DNA of 64,000 nucleotides from an uncultured Acetatifactor sp. (GTDB taxonomy: Bacteria; Bacillota; Clostridia; Lachnospirales; Lachnospiraceae), in NCBI GenBank assembly GCA_910578185.1, contig CAJTPN010000008.1:81777-145776 (forward strand), given 5' to 3'. Shown here piece by piece: positions 26,865-35,962 of the stretch. The translations under genes were made by a program, and so were the position numbers. Within the stretch, counting starts at the first letter, position 1, and the number at the start of each line of letters is the position of its first letter. The notes beneath the pieces were generated by a model. The model was not told where the DNA came from. It searched no databases and saw only the letters and a program-made list of their open reading frames with translations.

Positions 26865-28652
26865 TTAAAGAGTAAACTTATTTACATCCTCTACCAGGAT
26901 TTCCACTTTCTCCTCCAACTCATCCACAATATGCCCGGAATCGTCCACAACCTTCGCCAGCTCCGCAGACATTGCCGCCGTTTCCTCCGAAACCGCCGCA
27001 TTATCCTGTGCCAGTTTATTCAGCACGGAAAGAGACTCCATAACGTTGGATCTCTGCTTCTCTATCTCTTGCGTCATATCGTCGATGGAATGCACGGAAG
27101 AAACACATTTACTTAACTCCTCATGCAGCTTTTCCATAATGCGCTGTGTCTCCGTAAGAGAGCTGACCTGCATATCCACCGCTTCGTTAATCTCATTCAT
27201 AACCTCCATGGACTTAGTGGCGTTATTCTGCAGTTCTTCCACCGTTCTGCTGATCTGTTCCACCGATCCTGCGGACTGATTTGCAAGCTTGCCAATCTCA
27301 TCCGCAACCACCGCAAACCCTCTCCCGGCTTCCCCGGCCCTGGCTGCCTCGATGCTGGCGTTCAAGGCAAGCAAACTGGTTTGATCCGAAATTTCGTTGA
27401 TCAAATTGGCTGCCATATGAATCTGTTCCACAGAACTGTGTGTGGTTTCCGTCTGTTTTGCCATGGCAGAAATACTTTCCCTGGTCTTATTGTTTACCTC
27501 GATCAATCGGCTCAGAGTCTTCATGGACTGCTCACTGATTCTGTCCATCTCCTCCGCATTCTGATTCAGGTTCGTTACTTCCGCCCCTGTCCTGTTGATC
27601 TTATCTGCCATATTTCCCACATCGTCATTGGCTTCATCCGTGGAAGCGGCCTGAGTGGTCACATTTTCCGCAATGGAGTCCACTGCAATGGACACCTGTG
27701 AGATGGATTCTTTCATATTGCTGAACACCACTTCAAAACTTCCCAAAGCCTTGCTGACATCTCTGGAAACTTCCGTGATCCCCTGCAATATCCTGCGCAT
27801 ATTTTCCTGGGCCACTTTTAACGCATCCGCCGTCTGGCCAATTTCATTCCTCTGCTTCACATCTACCGCCGTAGTCAGATTGCCCTCGGAAAGCTTCTCC
27901 GCAAAGCTTTGAATTTTTTTCAGGGGCGCCACTATCCGCTTTCCGAATATAAACGCCACAACCACTGCGATCACGATAACTGCTGCAAATACAAAATAGG
28001 TTCGAAACAGTACATTTTTATACTCCCGATCCAGCATATCCCTCATTTCTGCCTTCTCAAGATTCATATCATCTATGTAATTACCTGTGCAGACTGCCCA
28101 TCCCCACGGCTCAAAAAGACGGGTATATGCGATCTTTGGCGCAACGGTAACTCCATCCGATTTGGTGAAATAAAATTCGTTATAACCGCTCTTTTCCGCG
28201 CTCTGACATGTCTTCACAATCTCCTGAGTGATCATAACGCCGTTCTGGTCCTGCAGATCACGCCGATTACTCCCCTCCTGCTCAAAAAGGATCGGATGCA
28301 TGACCAGCACACAATCCATACCGTCAATCCAGATATATCCGCTGCCATCTTCCCGGTATCTCATCATACGGATCATCTCTTTTGCGTCTTGCTGGGCCTG
28401 AGCCTCCGTCTTCTCTCCTGCCTGAAATTGATCGTACTCGTTCTGTATCACCGATATGGCGCTTTCCACCTGTGATCTTATTTCAGAATAATACCCCTCA
28501 TTGGTAGCGTTTTCATAGGTATTATAAGCGGATATGGACATAGTTTTAATGGAAAATATTGAATTGCCGCCGATCCCCACCGCCGTGAGCACCGTCACCG
28601 CACAACAGATCCACATAATAGAACTGATCAGACTCTTTTTCTTTTTGTTCAT
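26865..28652 (-). CDS. Methyl-accepting chemotaxis protein with single-Cache-type sensor
   Basis: 595 residues; ATG 28652 follows AGGAGG. Order: membrane helix 1 (about 10-32), extracytoplasmic Cache-type sensor (about 35-210, with GYIWIDGMD and WGWAVCTGNYID segments), membrane helix 2 (about 217-240), HAMP (about 240-295), and a long coiled-coil signalling domain with the highly conserved hairpin tip around DQTSLLALNASIEAARAGE. It would sense a small extracellular ligand and signal to CheA/CheW, none of which is encoded here. A separate unit between GH115 and the trp operon. Confidence 0.93.
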   Translation of the reverse strand: MNKKKKSLISSIMWICCAVTVLTAVGIGGNSIFSIKTMSISAYNTYENATNEGYYSEIRSQVESAISVIQNEYDQFQAGEKTEAQAQQDAKEMIRMMRYREDGSGYIWIDGMDCVLVMHPILFEQEGSNRRDLQDQNGVMITQEIVKTCQSAEKSGYNEFYFTKSDGVTVAPKIAYTRLFEPWGWAVCTGNYIDDMNLEKAEMRDMLDREYKNVLFRTYFVFAAVIVIAVVVAFIFGKRIVAPLKKIQSFAEKLSEGNLTTAVDVKQRNEIGQTADALKVAQENMRRILQGITEVSRDVSKALGSFEVVFSNMKESISQVSIAVDSIAENVTTQAASTDEANDDVGNMADKINRTGAEVTNLNQNAEEMDRISEQSMKTLSRLIEVNNKTRESISAMAKQTETTHSSVEQIHMAANLINEISDQTSLLALNASIEAARAGEAGRGFAVVADEIGKLANQSAGSVEQISRTVEELQNNATKSMEVMNEINEAVDMQVSSLTETQRIMEKLHEELSKCVSSVHSIDDMTQEIEKQRSNVMESLSVLNKLAQDNAAVSEETAAMSAELAKVVDDSGHIVDELEEKVEILVEDVNKFTL

Positions 28653-28725
28653 CCAAAATTCCTCCTGTTCTTCTTATAAACAGTTTATTCCTGTTTCAGA
28701 GAAATTGCAAGTGCTATATTGACAG

Positions 28726-31700
28726 TCACACAAACCTATTCCACTTTGAGTCCATCGGCGGCAAATCCAACTCCTGAATATTTCCTTTTTCCAATAGATT
28801 CCCTTCTTCTGTCAGATTTCCTTCCTCCGTCGGCTCTTCACTTCGCCGAAGCAGACATATCCTGTCAAAACGCAGCCCCGGCGACTTAGCCAGAATCGTG
28901 AGCAAATGTCTCCCTTCCGTCAGTTCCAATTCTCCAAGCGGCACATAGCGATATATCTGTTCCGCCTCATATCTCCACAGACAGCCGCCGCGATAGAGCC
29001 TTTCTTTCGTCAGCTCTTCTCCGTCAAGTTCTAAGCCAACACAGGATTCTTCCTTTAAACCAAACCGTGCCAGCAGCCAAACTACATAGATGCCTCCCCC
29101 ACATTGAATGCGGTAATTTAAAGTGTGAGGATCCACCCTCCAGGAACCGTCTACCACCCAGCTTCGCCGCCTGATATACATGGCAATGCCGCTGCGCCCA
29201 TAGGATTCACTGGCACAATGCTCCCACAATTCCCCAACGGTATAGGCATGGTCGCTTTGCGCCAAAGCGGCCCCGCAGTCAATGTAAATACCCTTATCCC
29301 GTTCCACAAAATCCTCCTGCCCTCGGCGCAGGATAAATTCCGGAGTCACTTTTTCCCCATAGTCGGCGTCCTGCCTTATCAAATCCGTTACCGCAAGCGT
29401 GTCCTTCTCTCTGGCAGGGCAGGCGTATTCCACTGCTCTGGGCCCCAAAGGAATCTCCCCGTAAAAGTCCTCCGTAAACTTTTCTGCATCAAATTCGGCA
29501 GGCAATGACTGACATCCCATTATGCCTGCAAAATTATTTTCCCTGCGCTCCATTGTATAGATCACAAATCTGCTGAAGGCAAAATATCTGTCCACCGCAT
29601 AAAAAGATATGGTGTGTTCTCCACCAGTCAGAAAAGGAAGCCTGAGGTATAGCCGGTCAACATTATTGCGCACATTCTCCCGCCAGTTTCCCCGGTGTTC
29701 GTCATTTGCCAGAGTCTCTGCATATATGATATCCCCGTCGTCCACAGCTACTCCGAGCCTGATGCGCCCCGTGGAATTCAGGGAAGGGAATCGATGGATC
29801 TCCAACAGGAATTCACCTTCCGAGGCAAATACCACCCGATACCGTAAGGGCTCCCTGTCTGCAGCCCTCACTCTATCCTTCCTCCCCTCCGTTATCTTTC
29901 CGTCTACCTCCGTTCCTGCTTCATCCGCAGCCACACAAGATTCCACCAGATTTCCAAAGCCTCTCCCAAGCCGCCGGATTTGTCTAAAACAAGGGGATTG
30001 GGCACTGTCTGCCTCCACCGCTACCAGACCGTCATCCTCCACATACATGCCGATGCCGGATGATACCTTACCCTGCTCCGACAACAAGTACTCCATTATG
30101 TTTTCTCCCATCCAGCCTGTCAGGGCACCGTTTTCCAATATTTCATCTTCCCTCAGCCCCGGCGTCACGCATGTAAATACAGGTATTTCCACACAGCTTC
30201 CCGTCCGTGTCTCTGAAACCACAATTACTCCCTGACGATTTGCCCTCACATCCTCAGGGTACACCAAAATACGGCATTCCGTCCGTGTTCTGCCGCCGTA
30301 TTGTGACAACCTGATCCAGCCCGGAGCTTCCAGCTTAAAATCAATCTCGCCCTTTCCCCCATTGCCGACCTCCAGCCATTTTACGCTATGCCGACGAAAG
30401 CGCAATTCATCGCCATCATTCCACAATGTGACCACCAGTCCGGTGTCCCCCACTGCAAGCGGCGGCGTACACACCGGCATCATTGCCGCCCTTGGGGGCG
30501 GAAAGCCCTCCGGATTCAAAATGCCGTTCCACTTTCCATCCATCATTATCCGATTATAATACACCAGCATCTTTCTGCGGGCATCTTCCAGCGCACGGAC
30601 TTTCTCCACATAAAGACCTGCCGCCTGAAACTTGCCCTGCCCATAGGCCAAAGTACTTCTGTCCCCATAATAATACGCAAGATTCGTAAAATATGCGGCG
30701 TGAATCCGCATCAACACCATTTGGAAGAACGCCGCTCTTTCCTCCTTAGGCAGCCCCATATAGAGCCTGTTTCCCTTCTCAAATAATTTTTCATAGGCAT
30801 GAATCCTGACCACCGCCTCATCTCCGTAAGCCGTCAGAGAAAAGGCGTCATAATCCATCATTTCCAGTTTCCGCACATTGGTAAGCTGCGAAAAATCATT
30901 TAAAAGCGCTGCCGTTTCCTTTCCGATGCCGCCGGAAAAATTACGGTTAATCCAATCCTCCACATAGGCTTCCACATCGCCAGTAAGGGACTTATGGATA
31001 AAATCCTCTTCTTCCTTGCCAATCTCCCAACCTAGCCGCAGGAAAAATTCAATTTCCTGTTCCAGGGGCTTCATTGCCCCCGTGTTGATAACCCAAAGCT
31101 TGCGCACGCCTTCCCCATATGCTTTCCGAAGTTCGTTAGCGGTATGGGAAAGTGGAATGGAGCACAAAAACACATAGGACATACCGGGCGGCGCCCAATA
31201 GGAATTATGATAATAGATGCCATTGCCGCCCTTGCGGTTCTTTTCCTTGTCAGACGGATATCGACGAATATACCCATAGTTATCATTTGCCCAGACTAAC
31301 GTTATATCCTCCGGAATCTGCAAGCCTCCGTCATATAAGGGCAATACCTCCTTATAGGGGATAAATGTCATCATGGTATCCCGTCCCAGGGTCTCCTTCA
31401 AAATCTGCTTTTGATCTTCCATCACTTGTTGTAAGAGTTGGATTTTTGCCGCTTTTAACGCCTCTCCTGAAAGTTCTTTCAGCGATTCCGTCTCAAAGCC
31501 TGAGTCGTGTATCCCCCTCATACCCAGCGTATAACACACCTCAAAATCTTTATTCTGTTCCACGCTCTCACGCCAATACTCCTGCAGAATCTCACGGTTC
31601 CTGCCGGGCAAAGAATAATCATAGCGCACGTTCTCATAGCCCTTCTTTAAAAGCCAGGGCTTCCACTCCCGGTTGTTGGAGCGCATAAGCATATCGCAGT

Positions 31701-32364
31701 GAGACGTTCCAACCACAATCCCCATCCTGTCCGCCAACGCCCCATTCTCCCTGTTGACATTAAAAGAATTCACATGCATGGCCGGCCAGATATAATTTCC
31801 CCCAAGTCTAAGCAGCAGCTCAAAGACCTTCTCATAAGTCCTGACCCCTATGGTATCCTCTCCCATATAATTTTTTACCCAAGTCTCCAGCTCTTCTTCA
31901 TCATTAATAAAGATACCTCTGTACTCCACGGACGGGTAATCATATTCCATATACCCTTCCGGGAGTTCATATTCGCCTTTTTTCTTCACCGGTACATCTG
32001 CCCAGAAATACCAGGGAGACACTCCTATCCGCCGGCAGAATTCATAGATTCCGTAAATAGTCCCCCGCCTGTCCGTGCCCGTGATAAAGAGGCTTCCTCC
32101 CTTCACATCCAGACAATACGCCTCCCTGCGCAGACTCCCCCCATCATCTCGAAGCCCTTCCCACTCTCCTTCAGCCATGACTTCCGCATCCAGCGTCCGT
32201 ATTCTTATCTTCGTCTTTGCCTTTGCCTCTTCACAAAGCACTTCTGCCCCAAACACCTTTGTCAAATCGGTCTTTAAATTTTCGGCTGCGATCTTTACCG
32301 CCTCCGATTCCCCATCCCCGTACACTACCCCACAGGGATATGCACTCCCAATCCGAAATGCCAT
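28726..32364 (-). CDS. GH115 family glycosidase (alpha-glucuronidase-like)
   Basis: 1212 residues, larger than typical GH115 (about 850-1000). The N-terminal alpha/beta domain (to about 150), the barrel segment with YRGIFINDEEE, GGNYIWPAMHVNSF, GTSHCDMLMRSN and VWANDNYGYIRRYP, and the later helical region fit GH115, whose characterised members remove methylglucuronic acid from xylan. No signal peptide, so it acts on imported oligosaccharides. The C-terminal 400 residues are beta-rich, perhaps two accessory domains. The C-terminus carries repeated E-EGNL units. GGAGGG precedes ATG 32364; a duplicated leader lies upstream, after GH35. Confidence 0.88.
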   Translation of the reverse strand: MAFRIGSAYPCGVVYGDGESEAVKIAAENLKTDLTKVFGAEVLCEEAKAKTKIRIRTLDAEVMAEGEWEGLRDDGGSLRREAYCLDVKGGSLFITGTDRRGTIYGIYEFCRRIGVSPWYFWADVPVKKKGEYELPEGYMEYDYPSVEYRGIFINDEEELETWVKNYMGEDTIGVRTYEKVFELLLRLGGNYIWPAMHVNSFNVNRENGALADRMGIVVGTSHCDMLMRSNNREWKPWLLKKGYENVRYDYSLPGRNREILQEYWRESVEQNKDFEVCYTLGMRGIHDSGFETESLKELSGEALKAAKIQLLQQVMEDQKQILKETLGRDTMMTFIPYKEVLPLYDGGLQIPEDITLVWANDNYGYIRRYPSDKEKNRKGGNGIYYHNSYWAPPGMSYVFLCSIPLSHTANELRKAYGEGVRKLWVINTGAMKPLEQEIEFFLRLGWEIGKEEEDFIHKSLTGDVEAYVEDWINRNFSGGIGKETAALLNDFSQLTNVRKLEMMDYDAFSLTAYGDEAVVRIHAYEKLFEKGNRLYMGLPKEERAAFFQMVLMRIHAAYFTNLAYYYGDRSTLAYGQGKFQAAGLYVEKVRALEDARRKMLVYYNRIMMDGKWNGILNPEGFPPPRAAMMPVCTPPLAVGDTGLVVTLWNDGDELRFRRHSVKWLEVGNGGKGEIDFKLEAPGWIRLSQYGGRTRTECRILVYPEDVRANRQGVIVVSETRTGSCVEIPVFTCVTPGLREDEILENGALTGWMGENIMEYLLSEQGKVSSGIGMYVEDDGLVAVEADSAQSPCFRQIRRLGRGFGNLVESCVAADEAGTEVDGKITEGRKDRVRAADREPLRYRVVFASEGEFLLEIHRFPSLNSTGRIRLGVAVDDGDIIYAETLANDEHRGNWRENVRNNVDRLYLRLPFLTGGEHTISFYAVDRYFAFSRFVIYTMERRENNFAGIMGCQSLPAEFDAEKFTEDFYGEIPLGPRAVEYACPAREKDTLAVTDLIRQDADYGEKVTPEFILRRGQEDFVERDKGIYIDCGAALAQSDHAYTVGELWEHCASESYGRSGIAMYIRRRSWVVDGSWRVDPHTLNYRIQCGGGIYVVWLLARFGLKEESCVGLELDGEELTKERLYRGGCLWRYEAEQIYRYVPLGELELTEGRHLLTILAKSPGLRFDRICLLRRSEEPTEEGNLTEEGNLLEKGNIQELDLPPMDSKWNRFV

Positions 32365-32376
32365 TCTGCCCTCCTA

Positions 32377-32518
32377 TTCCAGTACCGTTCCTACACTACA
32401 GCGCACTCCACGGGAAGGAAATTTCTTCTGCTAAGTACGCAGACGACATTTCCTTCCAGGCGCTTTCGTTTCGGAACTGATTTATTTTCCAGTACCGTTC
32501 CTACACTACAGCGCACTC
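32377..32518. repeat. 32-bp perfect direct repeats flanking a palindrome between GH35 and GH115
   Basis: A 32-bp unit starting TTCCAGTACCGTTCC is present at 32377-32408 and 32487-32518 (110-bp offset). The right copy contains the last codons and stop of the GH35 gene; the left copy abuts the GGAATAGGAGG ribosome binding site of GH115. Between them are inverted segments (GGAAGGAAAT with ATTTCCTTCC) and a GGAACTG that is the complement of the repeat start. Confidence 0.9.
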
Positions 32519-34707
32519 ATCACATCCACCTTTTGGCTTCGAAACTCCTCCGTCACTGTCACGGTTTCAAGCCTACAGGCGCGATCGGCCTCCATTTGGG
32601 GCCATTTTTCAAGAAAGATCTCTGTATTTTTATGCAGCGCATGTACCTTCACAGTCAGCTTCCCGGGGAAACCAAAATATCCAAGGCTCAATGGTACCTG
32701 CTGCCCCGTATAAAAGTGATCGTTGATCTTTTCTCCCCCGCAATAAATTTCCATCCCAAATCCTGCATACGCAAGCCATAGCAGCGTATCCCTGCCGGAT
32801 AAACGCTCCCGGGACACAGTCGGTATCCCCTGACCCTTCGTGCCACACACATCCTTTTCACAGTGATAGTTTATGGTAATCTCATATACGGCTGTTTCCT
32901 CATCCTCCCCCACTTTTGTAAACACTGCCTCCGCAGGCTCGCATTCCACCTTCCTCTCATATATGTGCATACGGCCTTCCATGCCCTTTTTTACAAATCC
33001 TTCAGGTAATTCCTGCAGCTTTGGCCAGGCAAGTATCCTGGTAACCGCCCCTCCGGTGACCACAAGTTTTCCGTCCTGCTCCCACACATAATTGTCGCTG
33101 ATAATCAGATAATCTCTTTCCAATGTCACTTTCCAGGCATTCAGCGCCTGTGCCCTTGACAGGTGCAGAATATCCGCTCTGACATCCCCCTTCCAGCTGT
33201 ATGCCGGTTCATAGTCTCCGTAAAACACATAAGTACTGCCGGAGGCATTCCCCACATGCCCTTTTTCCGTCTTACCTAAGAGCGCATTTCTCCCGTCCCC
33301 ATCTTTCAGCACGCAATAGGGCGTGGCCAGAGCGGATATCAGCACTGCCTCCCCCAGTCTCATGTTATAGGGGAAAAAGCCATATTGGCCGCTTTCCACA
33401 TCGACCGGCGGGAAGCTTATCTCACCCTGATCCGTAATTCCCTTAAACACCACATGCTTATGAGCGTCCATGGTGCGGCGCCGCTGATAATTATTAAAAA
33501 ACACATAGCCATGGGTGCCGTCATGTCTGCAGGATTTCCTCAAGGTATGCATATCCTCCGGCTTCACATTCTCCGGGTCAATGGATGCAGGAAGCGTGGC
33601 CAAATCAGAACCGAAATCCTTGAGAAATCCGGCCAGCAGTTTAATCTCCCTGCAGGTATCGGAAATGGTGCCATATTGACGAATGGGCGCGTTAAAATCG
33701 TAATTGATCTCCGGCAGGTCGTTGGCATAACCCGTAGCCCTGCTCTCTTGCAAAGTTGAAAACTTACCCTTAGGATTACTGCCCCCATGGTACATATAAT
33801 ACCCCAAAAGCGCTACACCGCTTGCAAGCTTGGTGGTGGACATTGCACCGATATCCCTGCCTTCCGCCACAGGTCTCCTGTGGCTTGTAACCTGGATCCC
33901 TCCACCCAATTCCGCAGTAAGATACGGGAATTTGGACTCGTCAAAGGTCACCGCCCCTTCCACATGATGATCACAGGCAATCAAGGCATCGTTGCGCACA
34001 TGGCTTATGATGTAATTGGTATTGGCGGAAAGCTCTCCCGTACTCCTATCCCATGGAGCCTCACAGTATCCTCCCATCACCGGCAGCGCATCCCCGATAC
34101 AGGCGCCGCCCCAGCCTGTTGCGGTATACAATGGTACACAAAATCCAATCTCCTTTGCCATGGTCATCAAAGTACGCATGTGAGCCTCTCCTTCATTCCC
34201 CCGCAAACCGCCCACATGCCCATATTCATTCTCCAGCTGGACGCCGATCACAGGCCCGCCGTCTGCGTCCATCAGCCCCTTGACCTGCCGGAAAATCTGT
34301 TCCCAGAACTTTCTCACATAGGATAAATAGACTTCATCATCACTGCGAAGTCTCACCCCTTCTTTTCCCAATCCAATCACCCAATCAGGGAACCCGCCGT
34401 TACGGCATTCCCCATGAGCCCATGGTCCTAAACGCAGGAATACTTTCAGGCCCACCCTGCCGCATAGCTCCACAAAGCGCCTCAAATCTCTGCACCCTGA
34501 GAAATCAAAAATCCCCTTTTCCTCCTCGTGATGAATCCAAAATATGTAAGTGGACACAATGGATACGCCCCCTGCCCTGATCTTATACAGGGATTCCTCC
34601 CACAATTCCTCATTGTACCGACTGTAATGCATTTCCCCCATCACAGGAAACCACGGCAGCCCGTCTCTCAACAGGTATTGACTGTTATAGCCATAATCCG
34701 TACTCAT
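32506..34707 (-). CDS. GH35 family beta-galactosidase-like enzyme
   Basis: 733 residues from ATG 34707, chosen because GGAGG lies 8 nt upstream and the protein then starts just before the conserved GH35 opening (LLRDGLPWFPVMGEMHYSR). The longer frame to 34806 is possible. The acid/base Glu is in QLENEYGH and the nucleophile is probably the E in TAELGGGIQ. Other conserved segments are STYIFWIHHE and LRLGPWAHGECRNGG. No signal peptide, so intracellular; it removes terminal galactose or a related sugar. It lies between the DUF1266 gene and GH115, and probably works with GH115 on a shared hemicellulose or glycan. Confidence 0.9.
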   Translation of the reverse strand: MSTDYGYNSQYLLRDGLPWFPVMGEMHYSRYNEELWEESLYKIRAGGVSIVSTYIFWIHHEEEKGIFDFSGCRDLRRFVELCGRVGLKVFLRLGPWAHGECRNGGFPDWVIGLGKEGVRLRSDDEVYLSYVRKFWEQIFRQVKGLMDADGGPVIGVQLENEYGHVGGLRGNEGEAHMRTLMTMAKEIGFCVPLYTATGWGGACIGDALPVMGGYCEAPWDRSTGELSANTNYIISHVRNDALIACDHHVEGAVTFDESKFPYLTAELGGGIQVTSHRRPVAEGRDIGAMSTTKLASGVALLGYYMYHGGSNPKGKFSTLQESRATGYANDLPEINYDFNAPIRQYGTISDTCREIKLLAGFLKDFGSDLATLPASIDPENVKPEDMHTLRKSCRHDGTHGYVFFNNYQRRRTMDAHKHVVFKGITDQGEISFPPVDVESGQYGFFPYNMRLGEAVLISALATPYCVLKDGDGRNALLGKTEKGHVGNASGSTYVFYGDYEPAYSWKGDVRADILHLSRAQALNAWKVTLERDYLIISDNYVWEQDGKLVVTGGAVTRILAWPKLQELPEGFVKKGMEGRMHIYERKVECEPAEAVFTKVGEDEETAVYEITINYHCEKDVCGTKGQGIPTVSRERLSGRDTLLWLAYAGFGMEIYCGGEKINDHFYTGQQVPLSLGYFGFPGKLTVKVHALHKNTEIFLEKWPQMEADRACRLETVTVTEEFRSQKVDVMSAL

Positions 34708-34790
34708 ATCCAAATCCTCCATTCGATTTTCTCCTGCCATAATGAATACCGGTTCTACACTTTCCGCTTCCTTCTCCTTAAGAACCATCT

Positions 34791-35807
34791 TTATTCTGCT
34801 TCCCATCCACTCTCGCTTCGCCCGAAGCCACTTCCGATATCTGCATGCAGATACGCAATGATATCAGGAGCAATATTGCAGACCGTATTCAATGCGCATA
34901 CCGTTAAATTCTCCGCATTATTTACGTATTCATCTGATTCGTCTCCGACAAAAAATCGCCAGCCGCTGTCCGGAAAGGCCTCATCCGGCTCTTCACAGTA
35001 CATATAGCCGACCCTCTCTTCCTCCAGAGCTTTCTTGGTAATAATGCACCCAGGATTCCCATTCAGAAGATGTACCCATTCTCTCTCTTGGGGAACATAC
35101 CACTTATTTCTGTTCCATGCCCCCTCTTTTCCCAACAGATGTGCCAGTATATTCCGGTTGATCTCAAAAAAAGATTTCACATCGGAATCGCTTCTGCCCA
35201 TTTCATACAGCGCTCCGCACATGCAGCTCATCCCATACTCTACATAGGAATGATAAAATACCTGCGCCTGACGCACCCAATCGTCCGTCAATTCCCAAAA
35301 TGCATCTTCAGAAAGGATGCCACAGGCCACAGCGCTTCTGCAAAGACCTATTTTTTCATTGATATCCCACGCGTATAACCCCTTTTCCTTCACCAGCGGA
35401 TAAAAATTCTCCGCCAGCTCTCTGCATCGCATAAATACCTTCCGTCCTTCAGGATTTAACCGTTCCATGTCAAATAGGGGAGCTCCGACCCAAAATGTCA
35501 TAAACTGCTCATATTCTTCTCCTCCGGAATACAGGGTATTACATGCTTCTTCCAGACTTTTTTCGTCTTTCACGCCAAAAAGCCCGGCCAAGTGCTCCCT
35601 GGCCTGCACGATCCCATTTTTATCCTCAATATGATATAACTTCTCATATCCCATATGCTTCTGAATACCCGGGACCTTCCTGCAAGCCGAAATTCCGCCC
35701 AGCAAAAGTGTAAACTCCTTCCTGTCCACTTCCCTGGCATTTTCATTTACCGGAATCCTCTCATATTCGGCTTTTAGCTGTTCCAATTCTCTCACAATTC
35801 GTTCCAT
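34791..35807 (-). CDS. DUF1266-DUF2185 (Imm33-like) fusion protein
   Basis: 338 residues from ATG 35807 (GGAGG 6 nt upstream; an earlier ATG precedes that site). Residues about 60-235 resemble DUF1266: YAWDINEKIGLCRSAVACG, then ...DWVRQAQVFYHSYVEYG. Residues about 255-325 resemble DUF2185: CIITKKALEEERVGYMYCEEP followed by DSGWRFFVGDESDEY and NTVCNIAPDI. DUF2185 is related to immunity-protein family Imm33, but no toxin gene is nearby. It is followed closely by GH35 and may be in the same operon. Function unknown. Confidence 0.75.
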   Translation of the reverse strand: MERIVRELEQLKAEYERIPVNENAREVDRKEFTLLLGGISACRKVPGIQKHMGYEKLYHIEDKNGIVQAREHLAGLFGVKDEKSLEEACNTLYSGGEEYEQFMTFWVGAPLFDMERLNPEGRKVFMRCRELAENFYPLVKEKGLYAWDINEKIGLCRSAVACGILSEDAFWELTDDWVRQAQVFYHSYVEYGMSCMCGALYEMGRSDSDVKSFFEINRNILAHLLGKEGAWNRNKWYVPQEREWVHLLNGNPGCIITKKALEEERVGYMYCEEPDEAFPDSGWRFFVGDESDEYVNNAENLTVCALNTVCNIAPDIIAYLHADIGSGFGRSESGWEAE

Positions 35808-35837
35808 GACGCACCTCCGCATTTTTATATAAATATA

Positions 35838-35865
35838 ATTTTAACGCTCCCGCCTGCTGTCCCAA
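35838..35865 (-). promoter_or_regulatory. Putative promoter of the DUF1266-GH35-GH115 unit
   Basis: TTGGGA (35860-35865), 16-nt spacer, TAAAAT (35838-35843) on the minus strand, about 30 bp before the start codon. Confidence 0.35.
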
Positions 35866-35909
35866 TATCCACACCCAAACGGAAAGGATATAACACAAAC
35901 CGCTCTTAT

Positions 35910-35936
35910 AAAAAAAGGGCTTTCCGCAGAAAGCCC
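35910..35936 (-). terminator. Intrinsic terminator of the GH3 gene
   Basis: Stem GGGCTTTC with GAAAGCCC (8 bp, tetraloop TGCG on the minus strand, 35917-35936), followed by seven U residues (35910-35916). Confidence 0.93.
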
Positions 35937-35962
35937 CTCAAAACAATGGCACATTCTCACTC

